Shown: one piece after another, positions 33,239 through 48,331 of the stretch | Numbering within the stretch: the stretch's first letter is position 1 | Layout of the letters: every line of letters starts with the position of its first letter | Assembly (NCBI GenBank): GCA_949825025.1 | Contig: OX463788.1 | Coordinates: 32,304,878 to 32,368,877, forward strand | Direction of reading: 5' to 3' | DNA: 64,000 bases | Source of the DNA: Siphlonurus alternatus | Taxonomy: Eukaryota; Arthropoda; Insecta; Ephemeroptera; Siphlonuridae | Position numbers and translations under genes: made by a program | Notes under the pieces: model-generated | Seen by the model: only the letters and a program-made list of their open reading frames with translations | Database searches by the model: none | What the model was told of the DNA's origin: nothing

Positions 33239-36200
33239 TGTGTTTGTTTGTGTTTTATTTGTTTATTAAGTTTACTTCAATAATGATGACTGTTTGCAAA
33301 TTTATCTTAAAAGACATTAAAATCAGATGCTAACAATAAATTGTGGAAGTCAATTACCTATAACATTTTAATTTTTGAATGGGGAAATATATGCTCACCA
33401 ACGTTCCTTTATACAGGTTAAGCCACCGATAAGACCAATGTTAAAGGGTTTAGCCAATCACGTTCAAGTATTTTTGGCCACATCGTGCCGCGAAACTTTG
33501 AATGCGCCCATCATGCAATGCTATTTTTGAAATTTCGCGGTACAATAAGGCCTGAAAATTTAATGAAATTGACGCACGAAATGCGTGCGTGTCTTAACCT
33601 GTATAAAGGAACCTTGATGCTCACCACATGTTTATTTACTTCATTTTTCTTTAGGAGCCATTGCTATATCGGTGCTCCCTGGAACTTCACCTCAGTCGCA
33701 TGTACAGCAATCTTGCAGCCAGCCGTGCCTCTGAGATGAGGCTGGATGTCCGGTGTGGCCGCATGGACTTTTCTGTATCAGATCAACAGCTGCCCATGCT
33801 GCTACGAGTACTAAGACTGGCTCTTGCATTGTACCTTGGAGAGTTGCGAGAAACTGCAGGTACATTTTCTGAGGTACAGAGTGGAGTATAAACAGCCATA
33901 AGCTGCGTTCCTCCTACCAACTGCATCATCTAGTAGACAGAAAGTGATATTGTTATGTATTCAGAAGTCTGATTACTGTTCATTCAATGCCAGTAGTTAA
34001 TTTCAATCTCTTTACTTGACAGGGAGACTGGTGGGCTGTAAATAAGCATTGTTTTTTGTTTGTACAGGCAGCAGCACAGCGGAGCAACGCAGTGGAGATG
34101 AGGAGATTGGTGCCGAGACTGTAGACTTAGCCCAAAAGGACGAGGGCGGAGACTCGTGGGTTGGCTGGGCTTGGAGCTTTGTACCTTCCATTCTGCCCAA
34201 CCTTCTCGATGAGGAGGAATGGGGCGCAGAGCAGCAAGCAGAACTCTCCGGGCACACAATGCAACTAGGCTTCTTCGTAGATCAGCTCTCTATAGTATTT
34301 AAAGCATCAGAAAATGCTACAGAACGATCATACTATGGCCCTAAGAAAGTCAAGTTTCACCCTATGGCAGCCATTGAAGTACAGGGCTGCTATATGGAGA
34401 GCAAAGTTGCTGGAGTTACAGCAGTAGGAGTTACTCTAGGTGCCAGTCAGGTAGCGCTCCGACCTGTAGGACATATGTGTGCATGTGGGGCAGCTGATGT
34501 GCCTCAAGCCAACTCTCAAAACCCATCAGTCTTCCTTTCAATGGGAAATCAATGCAATAATTACCTCAAGGGCTCCTTATTTGATCTTGAATGTGATGCT
34601 TCTGAAAAAAATGTTATTCTTACATGGGATCAACATCTTGCAACTGTAACTGAAGGTGTTTTATTAGACAGAACTCCTGCATTTGCTATTGATTATCGTT
34701 ATATGTTAGACATTTCTGATGAGCTGACATCTGAGCAGCTGTCTGAACTTGATAGTGATTTGGAATTCAGCAATTTACCAGAAAAAGCATTATGTAGGTT
34801 TGTGGTAGGTCCTGTGCAAGTTCATGTGTGTTCTGGCTTGATACATCGAGTCCAACAAGTGATGGAAGCAGCCAGTCTGTATAATTACCCCCCGTACAGT
34901 GAACCAATAAGTGAACCAAGACTAGAAGAACTGGTGCCACCAGATCAAGATGATATTGCTGCACTTGAGGCCAGCATGCCTCTTCGAGCTTACCAATTAA
35001 CAGTGTTTAAACCTATTGTACATCTGTATCTTTCAGATCATCCTCCTTATGACTCAAATTGTATCGAGGGAAAGAAGAGGAGAAAAATTGTCAAGAACTT
35101 AGCTGTGAAGTCTCTGAACACCTTTCCTCGACTTAGCATAGAATGTCAGTGTTTGGATGCAACTCATGTCAAGCCCATGTACCCAAGAAGGTTGCTCACC
35201 ACTGCTTGCCAGTTGGCCACTCCATCTGAAGACATGTTTACAAACTGTCATCGCCATTCTAGCATCAAGCTGCTGGGTCTTGGCTGTCACTTGGTTGTGA
35301 GACAGCAGCACATGACTGTTATCATCCCCAGTCATGTGGCAATCCACTGGAAACAATTGCTCAATGCAAAACTTTGGTCCCGCCATGACCTTGCCCTCTC
35401 AGATATAAGTCTGGACACAGAAAATATAACTGCAACTGCAACCAAGGCTCAACTCCTCATAATGTCTCAAATCATCAGTTCCTGTTTTGTATCATGTTAT
35501 GATTCCCAAGGACTTGCATCAATTTATGAAGAATCATGTACAGTCAAAGCTTTACCTTATTTAGAATTAAGCATTGAAGGATTTTCCTGGCAACGAGTAT
35601 TATCTGCTAGCTCTGTAACTCATAGATTAATTGTTAAATCTGCTAGAGTATTTGTTTTAAGACGTCTTGATTCATCAACTGAGCAAGTTTTAGTTTTATC
35701 AAACTCTGAACTTAATCAGCCATGTGAAGCTACTGAAGCAATGCTTGCATTGACATTGCAATATCCAACATGTCAAAACATGTGTACAGTAACATTGCCC
35801 AGCCTGGTTTTAGTGAAGCTGCAAATCATTGATGTGTGTGTGGACCCTCTTCTGCTGGAGTGGTTGAACTTCTCTGTAGTCCCTGAGGTGCCTGAAGGAC
35901 AGAGTCTTCAGTCAGGCTGGTCAGAGCCAGTAGCAGCAATGTCGAGAGTGCCTCGTCGCAAGTCAGGCAGCCTGGAGAGTAGGTCACGGACTGCAACAGC
36001 TCCTCAAGAGTCTGTGCACAGCTTTGAGGTACCTCACAGTTCCGAACCAGTGCTGCCTGTCATTGTTTTACCTGTTGCAGCTGCAGGACAAAAATCACAA
36101 ACACCATGGTGGAAGTCGAAGTTGCTCCATTGGTACACAGAATGGTGTTGTGCTCTTGTCTGTATTGAAATTTCACCGTCCACAATTTACATTCCAGCAG

Positions 36201-39200
36201 AAAGTCTTTCATCATTGGGTGCCAAATCAATAGCAGATACTTTGCTCAAATCATCCAGCTCATCAGACATTTTGATTATTAAGTTGCCATCAGTTGCATT
36301 GAAAAGTTCCAATCAACGGCAAGGTTTGCATGTACTGATGGCCAAATTACCAATTACATTACCTCCATCCATATGGCGTCCTGATAAACAAACATTTCCA
36401 TGGTCTCTTACCATGAATGGTCTAAGCTGTGATACAATTATCCATGGAGATAAAAGAATATTACTACATTCCCTATCTGCCAACTGTACAATTGGAATAT
36501 CAACGAAATTAGAACAAGAAGTTGTAACATCAGTAGGCTTTTGTGTCCACATAGACACACCCTTATTGCAACTTGCTTTATCAAGTGAGCAAGTGACTCT
36601 TTTAATGACCTTGCTTGATAGGCTGCTCAATTTGGTTGTTAGGAGAGAGAGTAGAACATGTGGAGTGCCCCAGAGTCATGTTGATGTGCAGCCCTCGCCC
36701 ACCCCTCCAGCTACCATAACTGCACCATCAGTGCATCAGCAGCCCAAGAGTGTGGGCTCTTTGAGTGAGCCATCCACTCAACCATGGCCCTCGAGCAACA
36801 CTCCAGCAGAGGGGGATGGGGAAGAAGCAGGTTATTGCTCCGAGTGCTCGGTCAAGCTCACCGTGTGGCTACAGTGGACTCTGGCACGCCTGCTACTCTC
36901 CCTCTACTCAACAACAACAAATACTTGCGTCAAATTGGCCTGTGATCTTGAGGACATGATGACCTCTGTGGACATCCAGCAAATCTACCTCAAAGTCAAG
37001 TCCAAAGTGGCCACAGCAAGCATCCAGCACTTTTGCAGGTAACGGAAATGTCTAATGTACCATACAAGATGCCTCACTTAAGAGTTCAGAAAAATATATA
37101 ACCTTCACTGTATCATTCACCTCCATTCCATGAATATGTTAATTAAGTTAATTTGGTAACCTTCGGGCCATATTGGTTTATATTGTATAGCCAATTTAGT
37201 TGGAAAGGTGTTTGAAGCATTTTTAAAGAAGACGTCCAGGCTTAAGAACTCTGTAGATAATTTAGCAATTTGAACAAAATTATTCCTCATCACACAAAAA
37301 TGATTCAAATTAAAATAATAATGATGTATTCAAAATATTCAAATTAAGGAAAATAAACCAAGGTTGTGATAATTTTATTAAAAGAAAAGGATAGGAATAA
37401 CCAGCAAGGCCTTACTGATCAAAAGAGAATTCTTGTGACTGAAGAATCATCTCCATGATGCGAAACGTGTCAAAAATGTAAAAAAATTAAAAAATGTGAA
37501 CCTCTGTGACCGCAAGATTTTCACCTGCTGTGACTCTTTCAGTCGGTAAGGCCTTGCTGGTTATTCCTATCCTTTTCTTTTAATAAAAATAATAATGATG
37601 ATAATAATAAAAAGTAGTTATAACAAAGCTAATGCTTAACTCCACAGTAAATAGTGTGTGGGGAATAAGTATATATATTTTTTTACATAGCCATTTTTTA
37701 TGGTTAATTCCCTTGAGGATTTTCAATATTTTTTTCAAGAAAAATGGCTCCGTAAAAATATAATTTTATTTGAATATTCATTAAAGCTATTTTATTTGCA
37801 TTAATAAATTTATCACAGATTACAGGTATTGTTTAATTAGTACCATAGTTCACTTGAAGTAAAAAGCTGTTTTCTGTACCATAAGGATGCATGTTACATG
37901 CCTCAGAAACACCAAATTTACGAATTTTTTGTAGTATAAAGCTATTTATGGTGGAATTTTTTGGTTTTCATTTCTTTATAGAAGGCAGGTTAAACTATTT
38001 TTAGAAAAAAAAACTTAAAAAAAAAAAAAATGATATTGCTCACTCTACTTTAAGAGGTGTAACAGTGGACGATGCGTAAATACTGTTTTGGGTGTTTCAG
38101 CAATTAAGATACAAGTGCAAAAAAGGAAACTTAAAGCAGCTACAAAATTTTCTTTGAAATTTCATTTAAATTCATGATTATTCATCAATAATATTATAAG
38201 GAAAAGTGAACCATTGCATTTTGGTATATTAATTTAAAGAAAGATGTAGGGAAAAGACAACAAGCCTTACCTTCATGAGATGTCGTCCGTAGTAGATGAA
38301 TCTTGTGTTATCTGTGCCAACATGATTCACTTGCTACAGACATCCAAACGTGGTAAGGCTTGTTGCTTTTTTTTTTCCTATCTCTTTCCTTAAAGACAGG
38401 GTCACCCCAGATTTTTTTTTTTATTCAATATAGCTTTCTTTCATGTAGTCTCGATTTTAGGTGAACTTTTTTTTTACTAAATGTTATTATTATGCCCACT
38501 TTTTGACACTCAAAGTTTAAAAAGGTTTGACGTCATATCGACGGTGCACATGGCACGCTTCTTTTTGTCCCCCTCGCAGGAGACTCTGTGTTGTAAATGT
38601 GGTTGCAGAGGACGGTAAACAAACAGCAGGAGCAAACATGAAAAAGGTCATGGTCCGTCTGACAAGTAATTAATCTTTTTTTCTTTTCTTGCATGGCACG
38701 TTTTCAGTTATTTTTATAACATTATAATATTATTGCATTATAATTTATTAATTTTAATGAACTATCCTCTGTGTTATTCTTACGGGGAATGGTAATTAAC
38801 AAGGCCGCAAAAAGCAATTTTCCGAAGCGGCGACTGTACATTATAAAAAGCAGTAAATAAATAAGTATTATATAATAATATTATTTATTCATCAAATAAA
38901 AATGTTTTTTTTATATAATGAATCAATATGTATGTAATAATTGTAATATATGATTCTTTAGCTGCGTAATATCGATATTATGAATTATAAACATAATAGG
39001 AATAATGCATAAATATTATAAATGCTTCGTCTTGTTTTACATGCTAAATAAAATATTATACTTCTGCTGTAAAGAGCAACACTTATAGGCGCGGGTCACA
39101 CACTGACTTTTATTTCTGCGATCGTAATCGTTTCTCTCTTATAACCAGTCCTAAATTTCTTATCATACGAAGGCATACGATACGAAGCTGTGTGCGCGCA

Positions 39201-42200
39201 CACAAATCATCGCATAGGTTCTATATTTTTTATCATACGCTACGAAATCTATAGCGATTCTGAGTGAGACAGCCCTTACTTTAACAACTTTCACCTTTGT
39301 CCTCTCGTGCATGCACCCTTGCGGACTGTAAAGAATCTAGTGCAGACCTCTAGTGGACATTATGAGCTGTATTACATTGTTATTATTATAATACTATATT
39401 ATGTATCTATGACTCTCTGCAAATATTTCTGTGTTTATTTAATATTTAGTTGCAATGTATCAAGAAAGTTATGTGCATTAGCAATAAAATTTCCTCTTTT
39501 TGCTTCTATATAATCATATGTTTTATTTTTTATAATATAACATTTTTTTAAAAAATATAAATTTCCTTAGAAAATGTTTTAATGTAAAGTAAAGTAAACT
39601 TCTAATTTTTTTGGTAATTTTGTATTATACTGCATCCTACGTGGTATGTTATTTATAAGGTCTAAAATTACATTAAAACATCCTGTTTCTACGACCTTAC
39701 TCGTGAATACAAGCTTTATATATTTCGAGGTAAAACGTCTTCTCTCCTTCTGACCGCACATCTGGTTGCTTGACATTGACAAATCTCGTACATGTTTACT
39801 CACCCTCGTGCCGTCGGCCACCCTCCGTAAGGGGAAAGCTCGTCGGCATTGATAGTAATGAGCTTCTGCAATATTCTTAATAACTCAGATTATATAAATC
39901 GGAAAAATTTGAGACTCACATGAGTAAAAAGAAGATATATTGAATTTTAATTCTGGTTTGTGTCTAGTTATTGCAATCATAATTGAACTCAAAAAGCGCA
40001 TCGAAAGTCAACTTTCTTGACTTTTCTTTGTAAATCACAGTCTGCCGCCCTCACTACCGTCTATTTGATGCAACGTTTTTCAAACTTTGAGTGTCAAAAA
40101 GTGGGCAGAATAATAACATTTAGTAAAAAAAATGTTCACCTAAAATCAAGACTACATGAAAGAAAGCTATATTGAATAAAAAAAAATCTGGGGTGACCCT
40201 GTCTTTAAAATAAATTTTTATGTATAAAATAACTGATCAAATCCTCTCAATCGGTCCTTTTTTATAATTATATATCGCATGACATTTTTTAACATGTTGT
40301 AAACATTTTTATTGAATGGGAGTGAAAATAAATGTAAATTGCTCTGTATGCAATCATACCTACATCCAGCTGGAATTAGAATGAATATGGCTGGTCGCAC
40401 ACACATTAATTACACAATTTAAAAAATATTTTGTTGTTTTTATCAGTGATGATATATTTATGATTTATGTTCTTAAAGATGTTGCACATACAATACAGTA
40501 AAAACTTGTTATTACGTCAAGTCAAGGGACCCAGGAAATTGGGTTTACCTTATATCAAGTTTTTCCTATATCTGCAATACCAATTATTTTTTTACGGGAC
40601 CTTTACTCCTTTACTCAATATCGAGTTTTTACCTTATAACAAGTTACGTAATAACAAGTTTTTACTGTATTCATAATTATCTTGTCAGAGGTTGTACTAA
40701 CCATATTGTGTTTTTAGCTTAATATTTTATTTTATATTTTGCAGGGATTGTGATGAGACTGAGTGGCATGCAGGCCAACACCTAGGGCTAATTTTGCGCT
40801 GCAATGATGACATGCTTGCACGCTCTACAACACCTGTTTTGTCCGGTTTGACGTCATCACCTGGAGCAGGTAGTTCGGCAGCTCAGGTAGCTGCAAGAGG
40901 TCTGCTAGATGTAACCTTTACTCGAGCACAGTCCCGGAACGTGCACCGTCGTTGGGCCCAGCAGTTGGCAGCTCATAATCCCTTAGAAGAAGGCATAGCC
41001 AACTCACCGGCTGTCACCTTATCCATGACCCCTCGCTTTATCAGCGAGATTGTCATCAAACTATGCCCCGTTGATCTCTTGCTGTCAGCACCAGTTTTTG
41101 AAAACTTCTTGACAATCATTGAGCCCCTTCTCAAAGCCTCCACACAATCCAGTGCTCCAGCTTTGCCATTAGGACTTCAAATAAACAATAACACCTTACC
41201 ACTACTATATTTAGACACTAAAGATGTAAGAATCTTTCTTCCAGTTTCATCTCCAACAAAAAATGCTCCTGACTTTTGCATCACTCAAGTTGATGCAATC
41301 AATCTAGCTCCACATGTGTTCAACCCCTTGAGTCGAGTTTATGTTCGTCCTGATATCTATCACATGGCCCAGCAGGCAAACATCCTGGCAGTGCCAGGAG
41401 CAGAAGTTGAGGACCGTCAGTATCAACTAGACATCCATAAGTTCTGTATTCAGACAGGGGCATGGCTTGAAGTTGAGAAGTTTTTACAGAGTGAGAATCA
41501 GGCATCAGGAGGAGATTTGAATCCTTTAAGTGAAAACCCGGCTGTGGAGTGGAACAAGATAGCACTTGGAAAAGAGAGCTTGCATCATACTGAAATATCT
41601 CTTCTGCCGTTAGTGCATAGGTTTGATGTAAGTCTGATGGCTGCCCCTGCCATAGTTTACCAGCAGCCTGGACCAATACGAGGGGAACACCAAGACGTAT
41701 TGGTTTGTGGTCACTCTGCTGAAGTGAATGCCACATCCGAAATTGAGTTGAGTGTGAGCATGGACCAGATGAGCCTGTTGAGCTGCCTCGCTGTAGAATG
41801 GCTCCACCTGCTTGCCTCAGTCACTCAAGTGGTGAACCTTAACTCATTCAAGCCAAGTGATAGCCCATTGCTTATTCTTCCAGACAGTGGTATTGATGAC
41901 CAGTCCAGTATCTGCTCTCCTCCCATCAGGAAGGTCAGCAAGTCACGGCAAGCAGAGTTCATTCCAACAGAAATCCTTATCACAGCCAGTAAAATTATAT
42001 TAACTCTGTATGACACCAACCAAGTATATGGTGATGATTCCATGCAAGAAAAAATTCCTCACAAACTTAAAAGAAGATCATCACTGTATGATTCAAATGA
42101 AGAATTGCCATCAGATCAAGGATATGAAGCTTCAGAAGAAAGTTCTGTTGAAAACATTGCTCAGAGTCAACTTGTAGTTAAACCTTTGCTGCATGTGCTA

Positions 42201-45200
42201 ATTTCACAGCCTCATAGTGTGCTTGCATGCCATAGCATCAAGCAAAGAGTAGAAATGTCGTGCTTTGATCTAGCTGTCCGCACCAGTAGTGACACATACG
42301 TGTTACGTAATAGCTACTCTACCAAACAGATTCCTCGAGTTGATCGCTTTGACATTTCTATTGTAGAGACCAAAGGAGGAGACCCTCATCCCAAAACTGG
42401 AATACCACCGTCCCTGCTAACTATGACATGGTCTAACTTTCTTAGCAACTCTGGAGGTCAATTACGTCTTGAGTTGGGTCGTCCAGTTCATTTGCACTGT
42501 GGTACAAACGTGTGGAAAAGCTTGCTGCAGCTGCAGTCATGCCTTGATAAATGCTGGCAACCCATGCACATCTCCTCCTCCCAGGCCACGCCTTCACAGC
42601 CTGATGCTCCACACAAGCATGGTCTCATCTCTCGCCTTTGGGAAATACCATCCATGGCCGTAGTAACTAACCAAGTGGTTCTCACTGCAAATCTAGCAAA
42701 CCAAGAAGCAAATGAACTAGCTGTGAGTGTGGCAAGCATTGCTGCTTCTCTTTCATCTCGAAACTCTGCATGGAAAGGTATTGGAACAATAAAGTCACAG
42801 GTTGAAGTCAAGTCTCTAATGCTACGAGTTTCTCATAAAGGTCGTCACAGAATTTTAGTTCATCCGTGGAGTTTTACCTCTGAGACTAACTTCTCATGGG
42901 AATCTTGGCTTGCAGATCCAAATGTTCCACTGATTCAAGCATCATTCAATTGTGATTGCATCACCTTCGACATTGGCCCTGATCAAATTCAGTGCATAAC
43001 TACTTTTTGGCAAAAAACTCAAAGTATTCTTGAAACTTATCAACCGAGATATCATGAGAATACTGATTCTCATCAAATTTTGCCCAGCTGCAGCCAAGAT
43101 GAACATTATCGTGATGATTTACGAGCAGGAGCCTTCCAGTTCATAGAGAATGGTTCATCTCAGGATCTTCCACAGCCATATCAAGTGTTGTTTTGCCAGA
43201 AGCCTCCATCCATGGCATGGCGTTACCCTCAACCAAGAGCACTCACTAGAGCAGATGTGTTTCCTGTTCCATTCATCTCTGCAGGCTTGCCAAAGTTGGA
43301 TGGTGACCAGGTTGCTTGTGTACTGCAGTACTGGAGTGAGTGTCAGGCGAGGTACATCACCTACTGCCATTTCAACCTGTCCGAGTCTCAGCTGTGCAGA
43401 ATGGAGCTGCCTGCAGCTGGAGACAAGCAACGAGCTGTGACAGCTAGTGTGTGGCGAGTTCTCCTTCACCCTCACAGCAATGATGAGGATGAAGACCGTG
43501 GCTTCCAGAGGGTCTCTGTTCCCCCACGTGCCCTGGCAGCCTGCATGAGGGTTGACTCGTACTTCTGTCCCTCTCTTGTGCCCCAACTTCAAGTTTCTTT
43601 GACAGTTGCTACTGTGCAAGCTAATGTTGTATGCCAGCTTGCTAACCTTTCTGCTAAACTACCAGAACCTCTCTCAAAATATTCATATGATGGACTTATG
43701 CCTGAAAGCTTACCTCTATTATCAGTGGTATTTGATACAAATAGTTTACGCCTTTCTAGATGGTCATGTGGAACTGTACTAAATGAATTTGAGACAAAGA
43801 TACATTGTGAAACAATTGATATGGCTAATTTGACAAAAATCTACTTCATTGAATCCTTTAGAGCAGAAGGAAAAATATTTGCGTCACAAAATGCTAGAGA
43901 ACCTACTCTGGAAATTTCTGTCATGTCACGTCCCATTCGAGTGAGGTTTGGAGCTGCAGCTGGTCATACTTTTGCAACAGTGATGCAGCTGTGGAAACAA
44001 GCAATGGATCCAAGCAGCCACTATTTAAATATACTGCCTGCTAGATATGTGCTGTGTAATGACTTGGCAGAACCCATCAGACTGAGGCAGTGTGACACAG
44101 GAGAGAATATTTTGCTTGGCAGTCGACAGTGTCACATGTATGCCTGGAAATCGACTTGTCAGAAACAACTTCTTCAAGTTGCATTAGCAGAGAGTAGTTG
44201 GGAGTGGAGTAAAGCACTAGTGGCTGATGAAGAACGATGTGATATTTTGTATTTTGAAAACTGTCAAAAGCGAGTTGGCATTGTATGGAAAGTGAAGGCT
44301 CTTTCTTCCACACAAAAGATGATTGTGGTGTGTGGCCAGCTGGTAGTAAGCAGCACTCTGCAGGAGAGTCTGGAGGTACAGCTGGTTGCATTACGGGACA
44401 AAGGCGGCAGTGAGACCACACACAGTGAAGTACTTACACTGCCAGGACACTCCACCCCTGCCTCTCTACTGCTCGAGCAAGGCAAGAAGCTTGCCCTTAA
44501 AGTCAGATTCCAGTCCCTCGCAGGTTCTTGGTCAGGAGACATACCTCTTACTGTAAATCCTGGAGCTTTATTACCTTGGTTGGTGAAAATTCCTCTACAA
44601 GAAAAAGGACAATTTCTTAGTATATGGTGTCGTATCTTCATTCAGGATTTACCGCAAGGAAGCAAAATTTTAGCAATTTTATCTCCTCTATATTCTGTAC
44701 GCTCACTATTACCAACCAGGATGCGTCTGGGAGTATCCACTCCAGGTCTTCAGGTAGAGATGTCAGTAGTGGTTGAGGGACGAGGCAAGCTGCACCAGCT
44801 CTACTGTCCAGGCACCCTTGAGCATAGCCACCAAGTGAGCTTCCTACCAGAGAGTGCCCAAACTACACCCAAGGAACTCACCTTGGTGCCACTGTCATAT
44901 GCCATGCTGCAGCAACCCTCTAACTTGGTCCTGCACAGCAAAGATCTCAACCTTGATGATATCTGTACTCAGGTAAATATAAGAAAGAGTGACCTATGTT
45001 TGTAATAAAATAATAAACAATATTAATTTGTATGTGTTACTGTACAAGATAAATTTATGCATAATGTTTGGGAATGAAATTAATTAATTTAACATCAATT
45101 TTCCTTCTGATAAATTTAAACATAAAGCTGCATGCACATATACAGTAGCACATTTTTTATTGAATTGCACTAAAAATTTAGGTTACCTTACAAGCTCTCC

Positions 45201-48200
45201 GATATAGAGTACATAAAAGGACCAAGAGATGGTGCTGACGTCTGAAATTTTTGCTCTTTGCATCAAGGATACAGCAATACCTATAGCATGGGGAGAATCA
45301 CAAAAATTATCAAATTTTTAGGAAAGAAATCACTTATGAAGTTAAAATATTTTTTTATATTTTTCCGAAAGTATTTGACAACTAATTATGGTGTTGTCAT
45401 TTCTGTAAAATTATGCTGTGGCTGCTGAAAGAGGATTTACATGATTTTACAATGTTAATCATGTACAGCAATCCTCACCAGACGCACGTAGTTCCAGCAG
45501 TTACCACTAGGTTCGCACTAACTTTATGACACCAATTACTTATCAATATTGGCATCAAGTATCAAAAGACTTATATGTTAGAAAATAATGGCAACTTCTT
45601 CAATACTATATTTATATTAAACAAAATAAATAACAAACAAATTAGTTTATAATCATAAGAATTTTTCCCGCAAAGTTATCAACTTGTATAAATAATGCTA
45701 TTTAATGGGAATATACAAGAATAGAGATGTTTCGGGCTTTAAGTAATGTGCTGATAGTGCTGACTCATAACCATATACAGACTGGAGGTATAACATGTTA
45801 CGTTTACAGGTGCAGAGCACTTCTCAGTTGTCGTGGCCTTATCTTGGCTCCGAGCTAGATTCAGTGGAGTGGGTTGAAAATGCACAGCCAGCAACACAGG
45901 TAGAGGTGAGCTACGAGCTGCCAGGGCCGCACCACAGTACACTATTTCTACAGTTACGCCCCTGGGCCTTGTTGCTGAACCTGCTGGAGCAGCCCCTGCG
46001 TCTTGTGTGTCATGACTGGCAATCCCCATGTACTGTCACAAGCAGAGGTGTCATCGTCCCACCACGCATTGAGGTAATGATTTCTTACATGCCCATCAAT
46101 CTGGAAGTTTTTTCTAACTGAAAACTTTAAATTTTTAGCACAGCATTAAATTTTTTTACTGTATTAATTAACATAAAACATATTTTAGAAAGCAGTTTAT
46201 TTTACTACTAATGGACAACATACATGAAAAAATTTTATTGCAGAAATGAATAGAGGGTACCAAATTATGCTACTCTGAATTTTTTCAGATTTTTTTGAAA
46301 CCCGGAACTTTTTTAAATAATTATTGAAAGTCCTGTGATTTCAGTTGGCACCCCTGCAGCCTTAATAAAAAGGATAGAGACTGGACGCCTATTGACGCCT
46401 CCAGGGGGCGTGGCCGCACTTTCAATAATTATTTAAAAATAGTTCTGGGTCTCAAAAACATCTGAAAAAATTCAGAGTAGCATAATTTGGTACCCTCTAT
46501 TCATTTCTGCAATAAATTTTTTTCATGTATGTTGTCCATTGTAAAGATTTTTAAAAAGGCAAAAATTAAAAATTAATTTCTGTAGCTGTAGAAGGTAAAT
46601 GCTTTCAAAAAATGTAAAACAAGCAGCATAATATTTTCAAACTCTATTTAACTGTCTACTTTAACTACTCTGTCTTGGACAGTCAAAATTGATGTGATTG
46701 TGTGCAGGGTACGTTCCACTTGAGCATTGGAAACAATATTGAGGGCCTCTCTCCACCCCTGCAACTGGCCAGTGAAGAGTGGAACAGCAGCTTCTACATG
46801 CCTCGAATATCAGGTGTGGTGCCTCTCAACGGCAGCATCCATACCACAGTAACTGGCGCTGATGGATCAGTAAGTGTACAATAACACTTTTATTTTCCCA
46901 CTCTATGCAACATTAAAGTAGAGTGATCAAAACTTTAAAATCGTTATTAGGCATGAAAATGAGCTCGAAACTTTATGAAAACAATTTATTAATTATGGGA
47001 GGCAAATTCCTAGCAATGGGGCGAGAGAAAAAAAAAAAATGTAAAAAGTTTGCCGCTTACGGGTTTTGAACCTGGATCTTTTTGATCAGAATTTTTTTTC
47101 ATGTCTAATGCATTCGTATTCCATATTAACAAGATCTATATAATTTATAAGTTCAGTCTGTAAATTTTTTTTATTGTCATACTAAAATTAGTGCTGTAAA
47201 TTCAATTTAACATGATCCGTTGTCGGCGGGAACAATTCAAAAACTTAGAAACTGACGAATCTCACATTTGTCAGTCTTGTTTAAAATTCGAAATGGCCGG
47301 TGAGGTATCCTTTTCAATACATAAAAACATTCCTTAGGAACCCTAGTTACTAAATAGAAGTTTTTGAGAACAACATGTCTGCTTCATTTTCAAGCAAAAT
47401 ACGATTTTGTGAAAAATGGTCTGATTTTGCACTTTTTTAACATGCATCAGATGGGATTTTAAATTTGAATTATCTCGAAAGTTAAGCCGGTGAGGTGGTA
47501 AAAAAAAAATTGTATGATGTAGAGGGAGGTCTCAAAAAACGTTTTTCATTGTAAAAAGTTCAACATGGCACACTCGAAAATGATCACTCTACTTTAAATT
47601 TTTAGCCTAAATTAAACACTGGGGACAAAAAATGCATACTTAATATATTATATACAGGCGCAGATCCAGGAAAAAATTTCAAGGGGGGGGGGGGCTGTAA
47701 AATTGGGGGGGGGCTGCCTAATGTTAAAAAATTTGAGTGGGGAAAACGCCTATATTGCCAATGTTAAATCCAAAATTTCGGGGGAGGGGGGGGGGCTGCA
47801 GTCCCCCCTGCCCCCCCCCTCCCCCTGGATCCTCGCCTGATTATATACGAGTTTACTTCTTATTCCAAATGACTTTACTTTCATTTTCAAGAAAGTTTGT
47901 TGTTCACTTGCTTACCAGTAAAATATGAACATTATCAGAAATTTATAAGAGCCATTTGGAACAAGCAGATTCAATGCTTACCAGAATATTCTTAATAAAA
48001 AAAGAATCAATGAATGGTGCATCCTCAACTGACATCATTATGATGTACTAATTATTATACTATAATTACACCAAATTATATCAGAACATAAGTGTTTGGT
48101 ACTAAATATTGTAATTCCACTTCTGAAAGTGTAAAAAATTAAAAATAATGAAAAATTGCTAATGAAAGGAAATAGTTTTTTTTAGGGGGGGGGGGGGGTA

Positions 48201-48275
48201 AAAACTTCTATTTTTTTTCCTGCTTGCATTATTTTATAACTGTGTTAAGTATTTATGACAAAAACTGTTTTATCG

Positions 48276-48331
<56 letters not shown>

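Noticed and set aside
34049..34067. ATG at 34049 as start of an independent 997-residue protein
   Set aside because: It lies in intron sequence before acceptor tgtacag. The protein from 34068 is the direct VPS13B continuation in phase.
41320..43619. Antisense frames of 100-154 residues within VPS13B exon 7
   Set aside because: They are shadow frames opposite a strongly coding exon with no family resemblance.
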